DNA of 64,000 nt from Alphaproteobacteria bacterium (GCA_024742275.1 JANSYS010000002.1:308611-372610), one strand, 5' to 3'. Positions 7,834 through 16,760 are shown, counted from the stretch's first letter. Made by a program: numbers and translations. The notes: generated from the sequence alone by a model not told the origin.

Positions 7834-9591
7834 TTACGGGTTCGGGGGCAGGGATTCTGGTGGCAAGACTCTCGCAAGGCGCTCGTTCAGCTCGCGATCG
7901 AGGGTCTCGTAGCGCTCGTAGAGATCGTAATAGATATCCAGGGTTCCCTGTACACCCGGTGCGAGCATGGCGTTACGCTGCACATAGTCATGGGCCGCCT
8001 TACGAACCCGCTCCAGGGCATCGCGGTCGTCCAGGGATTCAAGAAGCGTCTCAAGGGCGTCAGGGGTATCGAAGAGATAGCCGGTTCGACCATGCTCAAC
8101 TGTATCGGCATAGATCGTTGTTCCGGCCAGCGTGACGGCTCCGGCGGCGGCGGCTTCGAGGAACTTCAGATTTGATTTCAGGCGGTTCGACGGCGTGTCC
8201 TTGAGCGGCAAGAGGGCGATGTCAGCCTTCTCAAGCAATCCACGATACTGCTTGTAGGGGGTAACCTTAAAGAAATCTCGCCGATCCGTTTTCAGCATGT
8301 CGAGAATACGACGATCGCCCACGACGTAGAAATGCCAGGGTATCGCCGAGCGTTCGATGAACCGGTTCACCGTGTCGGCGATCGGCTCGAAGTCTCGCGC
8401 CCTATTGAAGCCTCCGACGAAGATCGTGTTCTCCACCGTGCGCGCGCGAACCTCCGCATAGGGGCTGACCGCCGGTATCCGGTTCGGTACGACGAAGGTA
8501 TGGGGGTTCAATGGCAAGATCTTCTGCCGTAGTTCCTCTGTGCTGACCTGGACCGCGTGTGCACCGACAAACGTAAGGTTCTTGTTCTCCGCAATGGATG
8601 GCCACAATTCCGGATCGTCATCGAAATCGGTAATGATTAGCTTCTTTCGATACTGGAGCTTGCGGATATTGAGCAGGTCGTTCTCCGGCATCAGGATCGG
8701 TCGCTGCCACACGAAAATGTTTGCGCTTCCAGAGACGTGGCGAACGTTAGCGTCCTTCTCGTGCAGTGCGGCCGAGACGTTGGGAATGGTTTCCATGAAG
8801 CGTGCCGGCGCAACCGCGCGGACATAGCTGAAGCCGCCGAGCGTCTGCAGTGTACGCCAGTCTATATGCCATTGGCGGTCGTCGGTCGGTCGGGCAGCCT
8901 GAACGACATATTGAAATGTGGTCAGACCCTCGTACATCTCCGCCCCGTCGGTCTTGGTTGCGTTGGCGACAACCTTGCAGATGTCCTGAACCGAAGCGGG
9001 TGTGCTGCCGAATTTGCGTTGGTGCGTCTTTGTTATAGTGAGCCCGAAGTTCTCGAAGAACGTCCGAATAGACGATTTGGTGAACAGATGCAGGTGAGTT
9101 CGGTCATTGAGCCCGCCTTTCTCCGAGTACTCCATATGTCCAGCGAGAAGACGAACGGATAGCGACCAATGCTGCGAATTGGGCACGCAGGCGCAGACCA
9201 CGCCATCGGGAGCCAATAGCCGAAGATGCGACTCCAATGTGCGCCAGGGGTCTACGAAGTGCTCTATCGTGTCCCCGTAAACCAGAACATCGACTGTGCC
9301 ATGCTCAGCCAGAAGCCTGTCGATGACCGCCGGATCCTCCGCATCGTCGCACACGACATGATCCAGTATCATGCGTGCTCGCTCTGCTGAGGGAGCGTGC
9401 ATCTCCACGCCGATATAGGTCGTCGCGGCGTTGCGTGTTTTGAAGTCAGCGCACAAAGCGCCGCTTCCGCAACCGAACTCGACGATCCTCCTCGCGGTGA
9501 CCGGGATGATATTCAGTAGGTCGGGATTGCTGTTCCCGTAGTAGGTCTCAGGTGGCCCGCCGACCTTGGTATCTGGGGCACTGCTAGTCAT
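7834..9591 (-). CDS. Bifunctional SAM-methyltransferase / glycosyltransferase
   Basis: Encodes 585 residues in two parts. The N-terminal part (about 15-180) is a class I methyltransferase with motif I IVEFGCGSGALC, an acidic VEMH strand end and DVLVYGDTIEHFVDPW. The C-terminal part (about 290-560) is a GT-B glycosyltransferase with VGGFNRARDFEPI, VVGDRR and, near its end, the FLEAAAAGAVTLA donor-binding region. Such fusions occur in O-antigen and capsule loci, where methylation can cap or modify the chain. It lies between kdsD and a GT8-like gene in a reverse-strand operon. The domains are clear; donor, acceptor and methylation site are unknown. Confidence 0.82.
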   Translation of the reverse strand: MTSSAPDTKVGGPPETYYGNSNPDLLNIIPVTARRIVEFGCGSGALCADFKTRNAATTYIGVEMHAPSAERARMILDHVVCDDAEDPAVIDRLLAEHGTVDVLVYGDTIEHFVDPWRTLESHLRLLAPDGVVCACVPNSQHWSLSVRLLAGHMEYSEKGGLNDRTHLHLFTKSSIRTFFENFGLTITKTHQRKFGSTPASVQDICKVVANATKTDGAEMYEGLTTFQYVVQAARPTDDRQWHIDWRTLQTLGGFSYVRAVAPARFMETIPNVSAALHEKDANVRHVSGSANIFVWQRPILMPENDLLNIRKLQYRKKLIITDFDDDPELWPSIAENKNLTFVGAHAVQVSTEELRQKILPLNPHTFVVPNRIPAVSPYAEVRARTVENTIFVGGFNRARDFEPIADTVNRFIERSAIPWHFYVVGDRRILDMLKTDRRDFFKVTPYKQYRGLLEKADIALLPLKDTPSNRLKSNLKFLEAAAAGAVTLAGTTIYADTVEHGRTGYLFDTPDALETLLESLDDRDALERVRKAAHDYVQRNAMLAPGVQGTLDIYYDLYERYETLDRELNERLARVLPPESLPPNP

Positions 9592-9661
9592 GGCGTGACG
9601 CTGCCGATCTGTGCGGGGTACGGCGGAAGTGCTCCGTAGGGTAAAGCTATCCGTTCAGCCG

Positions 9662-10348
9662 TCACCGAGGCTTCGCATAGAGCATCGCGTCCCGTTCCTT
9701 GAACCAGACATCGGCATAGTCCGTGTCGGTGTAATCCTCGAAATACGGTCCGCCCTCCGTGTAGTGGAGCATACGCACCTGATCTACCGGCACGGTCGGA
9801 TCATATCCGACGAGATGGTTCCACTCGTGCGACAACTCGCCAATCTCATCGTCCGACGACAGCCATTTGAACTGATGCAGTTCAAGACCGGTGGCTGTAT
9901 TCACGTAGTCCGGCGTCAGAGCGGTACAGCGTGCGTTGTTGAACATCATCACGCTGCTCCAGTTCTTCTTTGCGTACTGGGTCTGCGTCGCGCCGAGGAA
10001 CTTCGTCTCCTCCTGAGGACGATGGTCGTGCTTAACGCACTGCACGGCAAAGCGATCATCGCACTGCCGGAAGATCTCATGAACGTCCCCGAGCATCAGC
10101 ATGTCGCAGTCCATGAAAAGACTCCAGCCTTCGAAGTCACTCATATACGGGACGAGAAATCTCGAGAATGAGAACTCCGTAGACTGCAACTGATTGCGCT
10201 CGCGTTTGAACACGTCGGTCAACTGCGAAAGCATGATCGGAATCACGGCGATCGGAGCGGAAGCGCGCGCCTGGATGCTGTGATTCAGAACATGGAACGC
10301 GACAGTTTCGTTGGGGTCGAAACCGATAAAGACCTTGTTCATTGGCAT
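9662..10348 (-). CDS. Glycosyltransferase with DxD motif (GT8-like)
   Basis: Encodes 228 residues; ATG 10342 is an equally plausible start. The DCD motif at residues 80-82, inside FMDCDMLMLGD, is the metal- and nucleotide-binding DxD of GT-A enzymes. The N-terminal VFIGFDPNETVAFHVLNHSI is typical of GT8-like proteins found in bacterial polysaccharide loci. No membrane segment is seen, so it is probably a cytoplasmic or peripheral enzyme acting on lipid-linked glycan. It is preceded by a GT-B enzyme and followed by the methyltransferase-glycosyltransferase fusion on the same strand. Sugar specificity is not predictable. Confidence 0.75.
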   Translation of the reverse strand: MPMNKVFIGFDPNETVAFHVLNHSIQARASAPIAVIPIMLSQLTDVFKRERNQLQSTEFSFSRFLVPYMSDFEGWSLFMDCDMLMLGDVHEIFRQCDDRFAVQCVKHDHRPQEETKFLGATQTQYAKKNWSSVMMFNNARCTALTPDYVNTATGLELHQFKWLSSDDEIGELSHEWNHLVGYDPTVPVDQVRMLHYTEGGPYFEDYTDTDYADVWFKERDAMLYAKPR

Positions 10349-10463
10349 CGTCCAATTGTCAGTTTAAGTCGATTTGTGCGCCCGTCGTCGAGCTCCCATC
10401 AGGGCACGTGCAGCGTCCACGTCACAAATCCGCGCTCGTGATAGTCCGTGGAAGCGCGTTCGG

Positions 10464-11696
10464 TCAAGCGCTCACCTCTATGCCGAAACGCCGCTTGATC
10501 TCCGATAGAATTGTTGGCAGCGCAACGGTTCGGAAATCATAGTTCTGCTCCACCGTGTATCGGGCGAACTGCCCGAGACGATCCCTTTCTGCTTGCGGCA
10601 GGCTTAAGGCGCGCTCGATACCGTCTGCGACGCCGAGAGGTGACAAATCGCACAGAAGCCCGTTCCGGCCGTCGCTGATAACTTCTTGCACAGGGTGAAC
10701 GCGCGAGCCCAGGATACACGCCTCGAGCGCCATAGCTTCAAGCATCGACCACGACAGGACGAAGGGAACCGTAAGATAGAGGTGGACTTGTGAGATATTG
10801 AACAAGTCGAGAAACATTGAATACGGCAATTTCCCGACGAAAGCGACGTTTTCTATTGCTTCGGGTTCTTGGGTCAGGAGGTACTCTCGCCAGGACATGC
10901 CGTTGGGAGCGCGTTTTCCATAGCTCACGTCGTCGCCGCCGATGATCACAAACCGGATGTCGTGTGCTCTGGAGCGGAGAATTTTGATCGCCTCGAATAG
11001 GATGTCGAAGCCGCGGTAAGGCTCGAGGTTCCTAGATACGTAGGTAACGACCTCGTCGCCTTTCTTCAGCTGCCATCCGTTCGGCAGGAACACTTCCAAG
11101 TTCCTGCCGTTACGAATGTCCGGAACCGAAATACCTTCGTGATATGTGAAGATCTTATCCCACATGATTGGCGGATGTTGGTACTTCTGCCAAATAGTCG
11201 GAGTAATGATCAGGTCCGCTCCCATCATCGACTGCGTCAGGTGCAGATTTTTCGTCACCAGCCGACAGGCGTCCTCAATAGTCACCTCTCCGTCGTTTAC
11301 AAATGCGGTGTCTGATTCTCGGGCTGTGTAATAATATTCAGAGAAAACGATGAGTTTCGCGCTGGGGAAGACCTCCTTGACGTAGAGACCTTCTCCCCAT
11401 CCGGAATGAACAAATATTATATCCGGATTTATTCCTCGATCTTTGAGTTGAAGCAGAGTCCGTGTGACCGCCTGCCCATAAAGAATCTGCTCATCCAAGA
11501 ATTTGATATAGTGGTGTCCATCGCGAGACGGCTCTCGCGCCAAGTCATATTTGACTTTTTTCACGCCGTCGATTGCGATGCTGTCTTGGCGTCTCGTGAT
11601 GAAATAGACATCATTTTTCTTGTTCTTGGCGACGTACTGGCAGATGTTCTTGAACTGACCCGGCATGTTCTGGTGAATAAAGAATATGCAGGCCAT
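10464..11696 (-). CDS. Glycosyltransferase, GT4-type (GT-B fold)
   Basis: Encodes 410 residues from ATG 11696; upstream in-frame codons lie inside the preceding gene and are not homologous. The N-terminus ACIFFIHQNMPGQFKNI is the usual start of this bacterial family. The C-terminal half has VTYVSRNLEPYRGFDILFEA and a donor-binding region LEAMALEACILGSRVHPVQEVI with a conserved Glu. It probably transfers a sugar from a nucleotide donor in O-antigen or capsule assembly. The start codon overlaps the stop of the TPR gene (TGATG), indicating translational coupling. Base composition is more AT-rich than in the central operon. Confidence 0.85.
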   Translation of the reverse strand: MACIFFIHQNMPGQFKNICQYVAKNKKNDVYFITRRQDSIAIDGVKKVKYDLAREPSRDGHHYIKFLDEQILYGQAVTRTLLQLKDRGINPDIIFVHSGWGEGLYVKEVFPSAKLIVFSEYYYTARESDTAFVNDGEVTIEDACRLVTKNLHLTQSMMGADLIITPTIWQKYQHPPIMWDKIFTYHEGISVPDIRNGRNLEVFLPNGWQLKKGDEVVTYVSRNLEPYRGFDILFEAIKILRSRAHDIRFVIIGGDDVSYGKRAPNGMSWREYLLTQEPEAIENVAFVGKLPYSMFLDLFNISQVHLYLTVPFVLSWSMLEAMALEACILGSRVHPVQEVISDGRNGLLCDLSPLGVADGIERALSLPQAERDRLGQFARYTVEQNYDFRTVALPTILSEIKRRFGIEVSA

Positions 11697-13342
11697 CAGA
11701 TCCGCTCCAGGGATTCTAGAAGTTCCTGACGCACGTCGACGAAGAATGATGCCCAGCTTTGCATTCGCGGGCGCTGCAGGACGGTAAGCGATGGAAACCA
11801 ATCGGTCGTTCGTCCCGTCATCCAGCGCCAATCGCGGGCCGGTCCGGTCAACACCAATCCCTTGATTCCAAGGGCTCCGGCGAGGTTGGCGGTCGACGTG
11901 CAGGTCGAGACCACAAGATCCATTTTTTGCATCAACGCAGCGGTTGCATCGAAATCAGTGAGATGCGGCGCGAGATCAACGACTGCGGGGTACCTTGCGG
12001 AGATGAGACCTTCATCTTGGCCCTTCTGAAAGCAAAACAGGCTGGCGTCCATGTCGCTTATCAAAGGATCGATGTCGTCGATGGAGGCGGAGCGCTGTTG
12101 GTCATGGGTGAATTTCGGGTTGCCCGCCCAAATCAGCCCGACGCGCGGCTGGCGAGTGTCGATTTTTGGCAGTTCAGGGCGGTTCGATGGGGTCAAGTAC
12201 GGGAGGGCCGGCGGGTCAACCTCAACGGATCCGAGCAGCGCCGGGACATCAAAAAGCGGCAGGTAGTAGTCATATCCTTCAGGGAGTTCGAGGTTGTAGG
12301 GTACGAACTCCGCCTCCGGATAGCTGTGCCGGAACAACTGCAGAGTGCTTTCATAGCACTCAAAGGTGGCAGTGGCTCCCTCGGGCAGGCGGCCGAGAAG
12401 TCTTGGGATGAATCGGGAGAACAATATGTTGTCCCCGACTCCTTGCTCCGTGTAGACGAAGACCCGACCTGCAAGGGTGTCGATATCTGTGACATTGCTG
12501 ATGCCAGGATAACGGACACGGGTTGGAAAACCCTGGAAAGACCAGCGGAACTTGTAGACGTCAAGTCCGCGGCGAAAGTCGCCCGACGCCATTAGAGCAT
12601 GAGATAGGTTCCATTTGATGCTGGCGTTTCCAGGATTGAGCTTCTCGGCCCTCAAGCCCAGTCGGGCGGCCTCTTCCGCGAAGCCGAGTTCCCGCCGCAA
12701 GTTGCCTAGGTTGTAGTAGGCGTCCCACGCGTTCGGGCGCATCAATATCGCGCGTTGCGAGCTGGCTTGACTGACCTCGGTATCGCCCAAATGGCGGGCC
12801 GCGGCGGCCATATTGAGGAGCGTGCGGTGGTTGACCTGGGCCTTGAGGGCTCTTCGATAGTACCCCATTGCCTCTTCATGGTCGCCGACCAAGCTCGCAT
12901 AGTATCCAGCTCTGAAATCGAGAAGCTCACCAACGATGCCGCTTCGGATGGCGGCCTTCACGACATCTAGGGCCATCCTGTTCTGCCCGTCGAGTTCATA
13001 GGCCTCGGCCAGGCGGATTGTGGCCACCCGGCTCTTCGGCTCAAGGCCGGCGGCACGCATGCGGACCTTGATCAAGGTCGCCGGGTCCAAGTCCTTCTTG
13101 AAGGTCTCGCAATACAGATCGAGCGTTGCGAACGAGTTTGGGTAGGCTTCCACCAGCTTCCTTGCGAGATCCCTGCGGTGTTCGAGCGACGGGATCTTCT
13201 CGACATACATGCGCAGAGCGTCGAGCAGCTTAGTGGTGTTGATGTCGCCAGACTCGTGCTGGGCGACGGATTTCCTTGGATCTCGACCAGCGGCAATGTC
13301 GCGCGCAATGACTGAAATGATATCGCGGTTGGGGTGTATCAT
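11696..13342 (-). CDS. TPR protein with C-terminal glycosyltransferase-like domain
   Basis: Encodes 548 residues. The first ~260 are tetratricopeptide repeats (for example DAYYNLGNLRRELGFAEEAARLG). The rest matches the bacterial TPR-glycosyltransferase family with a GT9/GT41-like domain: EQGVGDNILFSRF, VGLIWAGNP and a TCTSTANLAGALG donor-site motif near the end. Proteins of this architecture are found beside flagellin, S-layer and RTX secretion genes and may glycosylate proteins or lipid-linked sugars. It is the first gene of the reverse-strand glycan block. Whether it is an O-GlcNAc-transferase-like enzyme or a heptosyltransferase-like one cannot be decided here. Confidence 0.8.
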   Translation of the reverse strand: MIHPNRDIISVIARDIAAGRDPRKSVAQHESGDINTTKLLDALRMYVEKIPSLEHRRDLARKLVEAYPNSFATLDLYCETFKKDLDPATLIKVRMRAAGLEPKSRVATIRLAEAYELDGQNRMALDVVKAAIRSGIVGELLDFRAGYYASLVGDHEEAMGYYRRALKAQVNHRTLLNMAAAARHLGDTEVSQASSQRAILMRPNAWDAYYNLGNLRRELGFAEEAARLGLRAEKLNPGNASIKWNLSHALMASGDFRRGLDVYKFRWSFQGFPTRVRYPGISNVTDIDTLAGRVFVYTEQGVGDNILFSRFIPRLLGRLPEGATATFECYESTLQLFRHSYPEAEFVPYNLELPEGYDYYLPLFDVPALLGSVEVDPPALPYLTPSNRPELPKIDTRQPRVGLIWAGNPKFTHDQQRSASIDDIDPLISDMDASLFCFQKGQDEGLISARYPAVVDLAPHLTDFDATAALMQKMDLVVSTCTSTANLAGALGIKGLVLTGPARDWRWMTGRTTDWFPSLTVLQRPRMQSWASFFVDVRQELLESLERI

Positions 13343-13668
13343 TTTTTACCGAGTGCTGAAGGCGGTTCGCGCCGAAATGCCTAAATACGCTCAGCCTCAC
13401 CGCCCAGGCCAACTTTGTCAGCCGCCTTGAGCCTCTAGGTAAGTATTAGGGCAGATTTCGAGCACGAATTAATATCGAAACCCTTTCGGACGTCAATGGG
13501 GCGCTCCGCTTGTAGGCCTTGGATCTGCCCTCACAACAAGCGCTTCTGCCTTGCCAAACCCTTGGGGGGATGGAACGATATGGATCCTGCTCGGTATTGA
13601 GTGCGGGATGACGTCGGTCTCAAGCCGTGCGCGGTAGCGGTGTCAACCCGGACCGATTGGAGAGTTCC
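13343..13668. other. 326-base divergent intergenic region
   Basis: Separates the reverse-strand glycosyltransferase block from the forward-strand sugar cluster and must hold promoters for both. An AT-rich patch at 13435-13490 is the most promoter-like part, but I cannot define a convincing hexamer pair. Base composition shifts here: genes to the left are visibly less GC-rich than those to the right. Confidence 0.4.
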
Positions 13669-14493
13669 TTGGCGCTTACTGAAAGCTTCGTCGATCCGCA
13701 GGAGTCCGAGCTCGCGGACGCTTTCATGGCCGATGGCTATGTTGTCGTCGATGTCGACGACCGGCCCCGTCTTGACGCCTTCCGCCATGAGATCGTGAAG
13801 CTGGTCTGCGGACATCTCGGCTGCGAGGCTCCGGCGAACGATGCGGATTTCCTCAACCGGATCCATGAGCGAGTAGCCAGCGCCGACGTCAACGCCCTGC
13901 GCCTTGCGGTCTTCGAGGGGCTGAACCGTATGCCCTGGGCGCGGCCGACCTACCTGTCTCTTGCCCGTTCGGCCATCGACCGCCTCGTTGGCAACGAACT
14001 GGCCATGCAAAACAAGGTCAACCTGTCGATCCAAATGCCGAACGATCTGACCTCGGTGTTGCCGGTGCATGCGGACCCCTGGTCGGCGGAAACCCCGTTC
14101 GAGGTGGTCGAGTGGCTGCCGTTGGTGGATGTCTTCGATACCAAGGCGATGTTCATTCTCGCGCCGGAGCACAACAGGACGGTGCGAGAGGCGATGAGCG
14201 ATCTGCCCGATGGCGGCAAGTCGCTCGACCTGTTCGAGATGTACAAGGACAAGTTTCACTGGGTTTCGGTGTCTTACGGTCAGGTCCTGGTATTTTCGCC
14301 GCTTCTCTTGCACGGCAATGTGGTCAACGCGGTACCGGAGACTCGCTGGTCATTGAACTCTCGCGTTACCGGCCTGTTCACGCCCTATACCAGCGACGAG
14401 AAATGCCTCGGTCGCTTCTATTCACCCGCCACGGTCAAGATCGTCAGCCGGATCGGCATGAACTTCCAGCCGCCGGCTGGGTTCGACGAGTAG
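13669..14493 (+). CDS. Sporadic carbohydrate cluster 2OG-Fe(II) oxygenase
   Basis: Encodes 274 residues. Start set at TTG 13669, four bases after GGAGAG; a GTG at 13627 would add 14 residues of unlikely leader. The metal triad of a phytanoyl-CoA-dioxygenase-like enzyme is visible: His134-x-Asp136 in VHADPWS and distal His215 in LLLHGNVVN. Arg226 or Arg232 is a candidate for binding 2-oxoglutarate. The sequence resembles the TIGR04324-type enzymes that travel with LIC12192-like proteins in scattered carbohydrate clusters. It probably hydroxylates or oxidises a sugar or its carrier. The next gene begins seven bases downstream. Confidence 0.75.
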   Translation: MALTESFVDPQESELADAFMADGYVVVDVDDRPRLDAFRHEIVKLVCGHLGCEAPANDADFLNRIHERVASADVNALRLAVFEGLNRMPWARPTYLSLARSAIDRLVGNELAMQNKVNLSIQMPNDLTSVLPVHADPWSAETPFEVVEWLPLVDVFDTKAMFILAPEHNRTVREAMSDLPDGGKSLDLFEMYKDKFHWVSVSYGQVLVFSPLLLHGNVVNAVPETRWSLNSRVTGLFTPYTSDEKCLGRFYSPATVKIVSRIGMNFQPPAGFDE

Positions 14494-14500
14494 TCTTGCC

Positions 14501-14956
14501 GTGGCCGCTAGCAAGACAAATGTGCTTCAGGGGTATGTGACCCACCAGAGCTTCAAGGGGCTCAGGATCCCTGCCAATGTACAGAACCTGGTTATGCGGG
14601 ACTACGCTCGTAGCCGAGAGAAGACTTTCCGGCTCTCAAGAGGTGAGTACTTCTTCGACGGCTGCTTCGTCCAGCTCTTCGCCATGCTCCGGGACCTTGA
14701 TCAGATGGACGGGATCATCCTGTGCAGCATGTTCATGCTGCCGCAGAAACCGAAGAAGCGACGCGAGATCTACGACGCACTCCTCGCCGCCGGAGCGGAG
14801 ATGCATTGCGTGTTCGAATCGCTGGTCGTGCAGGACGAGGCGGGAATCGCCGAACTTGAGGATCTTTTTCGTCTCAACGGCGCCCTTGACGCGGCCCCCC
14901 GGCAGATTGACCGGTCGATTCTCCCGCCTCTGACGGGTATCGATTCGTTCACTTGA
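14501..14956 (+). CDS. Sporadic carbohydrate cluster protein, LIC12192-like
   Basis: Encodes 151 residues from GTG 14501. The core QGYVTHQSFKGLRIP, followed by FDGCFVQLFAMLRDLD and GIILCSMFMLP, matches the small LIC12192 family (TIGR04323), whose members occur only patchily and almost always inside carbohydrate biosynthesis clusters beside a 2OG oxygenase. There is no signal peptide or membrane helix. Its biochemical role is not established. Tight spacing to the oxygenase gene suggests they act in the same step. Confidence 0.75.
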   Translation: MAASKTNVLQGYVTHQSFKGLRIPANVQNLVMRDYARSREKTFRLSRGEYFFDGCFVQLFAMLRDLDQMDGIILCSMFMLPQKPKKRREIYDALLAAGAEMHCVFESLVVQDEAGIAELEDLFRLNGALDAAPRQIDRSILPPLTGIDSFT

Positions 14957-14986
14957 GGGCGCAATTCCTCGCGTTTGCCCCTTCCA

Positions 14987-15015
14987 TTGGACAGTGGAGT
15001 GGGCTGATTGATAAT
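14987..15015 (+). promoter_or_regulatory. Predicted sigma-70-type promoter for the sugar operon
   Basis: TTGGAC at 14987-14992, a 17-base spacer, then GATAAT at 15010-15015, each one or two mismatches from consensus. It sits in an AT-rich island about 60 bases before the first gene of the 13-gene operon, giving a leader of roughly 50 bases. Confidence 0.55.
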
Positions 15016-15075
15016 ATTTTCTTAAGACTACCTGGGCGATGTTCGACTCTGAGAAATTGACGCCCGATAAAGACT

Positions 15076-16122
15076 ATGGCTATCCAAAAGGATGGGTCTC
15101 CGGTGCAGAAAGACCACTCAATCAAGCGCGTCCTCGTAACCGGCGGTGCCGGCTATGTGGGCTCCAAGCTTACTCCGATGCTGCTGGATGCCGGCTATGA
15201 GGTCGTCGTCTTCGACATCCAGTATTTCGGCGACGACAAGTTGCCGCTGACGAACCCGAAACTGACATCGATTAAGGGCGACCTGAGAGACACCGACGCG
15301 TTCACGCGCGCTGTCGCGGGTTGCGATGCGGTCATACACCTTGCCTGCATCTCCAACGATCCGTCCTTCGTGCTCGACCCGACCCTGTCCAAATCGATCA
15401 ACTACGACTGCTTCGAGCCGATGGTCGTTGCGGCAAAGAAGGCGGGCGTAAAGCGCTTTGTCTACGCCTCCACGTCTTCGGTCTACGGCGTGTCGGATGC
15501 GCCGGACGTCACCGAGGACCACCCGCTCGTCCCGCTGACGGACTACAACAAGTTCAAGGGCATGTGCGAGCCGCTCTTGTGGAAACACAATGACGCGGAT
15601 TTCGTCGCGGTGACGATTCGCCCGGCCACGGTCTGCGGTTATGCGCCCCGCATGCGTCTCGACCTATCGGTCAACATCCTGACCAACCACGCGGTCAACA
15701 ATGGCAAGATCACCGTGTTCGGCGGTAGCCAGTTGCGTCCCAACATTCATGTCGAGGATGTCAGCCGCCTCTATGTGGAGCTGCTGAGCTACGACGCCGA
15801 CAAGATCAACGGTCAGACGTTCAACGCCGGCTACCAAAACATGGCGATCTCTGAAATCGCCGATGTGGTCAAGAAGGTGGTCGAGGAGGAGATGCCGGAG
15901 AAGGCGCCGATCGACATCGTGACGACCCCGACCGACGATATCCGCTCCTATCACGTCAACTCGGACAAGATCCGCAACACTCTTGGTTTCGAACCGCGGC
16001 TGACGGTGGAGGACGCGGTTCGGGGGCTCGTCAAGGCGTTCCGCGATGGCAAGCTGCCGAACTCGATGACCGACGATCGGTATTTCAACGTCAAGACCAT
16101 GCAGAAACTCACCGCCGCCTGA
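15076..16122 (+). CDS. NAD-dependent epimerase/dehydratase (extended SDR)
   Basis: Encodes 348 residues. The nucleotide-binding motif TGGAGYVG is at 22-29 and the catalytic pair is Tyr157/Lys161 (YNKFK). The sequence resembles nucleotide-sugar epimerases and reductases found with heptose-type genes. It is the first gene after the predicted promoter at 14987 and is followed 29 bases later by a GmhA-like isomerase. Cytoplasmic, NAD(P)-dependent chemistry on an activated sugar is expected; C-4 or C-6 epimerisation are options but unproven. Confidence 0.85.
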   Translation: MAIQKDGSPVQKDHSIKRVLVTGGAGYVGSKLTPMLLDAGYEVVVFDIQYFGDDKLPLTNPKLTSIKGDLRDTDAFTRAVAGCDAVIHLACISNDPSFVLDPTLSKSINYDCFEPMVVAAKKAGVKRFVYASTSSVYGVSDAPDVTEDHPLVPLTDYNKFKGMCEPLLWKHNDADFVAVTIRPATVCGYAPRMRLDLSVNILTNHAVNNGKITVFGGSQLRPNIHVEDVSRLYVELLSYDADKINGQTFNAGYQNMAISEIADVVKKVVEEEMPEKAPIDIVTTPTDDIRSYHVNSDKIRNTLGFEPRLTVEDAVRGLVKAFRDGKLPNSMTDDRYFNVKTMQKLTAA

Positions 16123-16151
16123 GCGACGGAAGCAGGAAGGCCGGCTGTATC

Positions 16152-16760
16152 ATGTCCCACGCCGAGACCTATCTCGCACAGGCGGCCGAGATCTGCCGTA
16201 CCCTCGACCCGGCCGAGATCGAGGCTATGGCCGCGGCCCTTGTGGCCCTGCGGAACCGGGGCGGGCGACTTTTCATCCTGGGCGTCGGCGGCTCTGCGGC
16301 GAACTGTGGGCATGCGGTGAACGACTTCCGCAAACTCTGCGGGATCGAGGCCTACGCCCCCACCGACAATGTGGCCGAGCTGACCGCCCGCACGAATGAC
16401 GAAGGCTGGGAAAGCGTGTTCGCCGGATGGCTGGCCGTATCCAAAGCCGGTGCCGATGACGCGGTGCTTGTGCTCTCCGTGGGGGGCGGGTCGCGCGAAC
16501 GTAACGTCAGCCCGAACCTGGTCCTGGCTCTCGAATACGCCAAGCAGAATGGGCTGACGGTGTTGGGCATTGTCGGCCGCGACGGAGGATACACCAAGCA
16601 GGTCGGCGATCATGTGATCGTCGTGCCGGTGGTCGATGCGAACCACATCACCCCTCATTCGGAGGCCTTCCAGGCGGTGATCTGGCACGGGCTGGTCTGC
16701 CACCCGGATCTGATGGCGAACGCCAACAAATGGGAGGGGCTCTCGGGCACGAAGGCGTGA
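16152..16760 (+). CDS. SIS-domain phosphosugar isomerase (GmhA-like)
   Basis: Encodes 202 residues, the size of sedoheptulose-7-phosphate isomerases. It shows the GVGGSAANCGHAVND loop (compare GNGGSAADAQH in GmhA) and an SVGGGSRERNVSPNL phosphate-binding segment. GmhA converts sedoheptulose-7-phosphate to glycero-manno-heptose-7-phosphate. Here the usual active-site Glu of the loop is replaced by an Asn-Asp pair and the C-terminal region differs, so a related ketose phosphate may be the substrate. The gene overlaps the GmhB-like phosphatase gene by four bases. Confidence 0.82.
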   Translation: MSHAETYLAQAAEICRTLDPAEIEAMAAALVALRNRGGRLFILGVGGSAANCGHAVNDFRKLCGIEAYAPTDNVAELTARTNDEGWESVFAGWLAVSKAGADDAVLVLSVGGGSRERNVSPNLVLALEYAKQNGLTVLGIVGRDGGYTKQVGDHVIVVPVVDANHITPHSEAFQAVIWHGLVCHPDLMANANKWEGLSGTKA

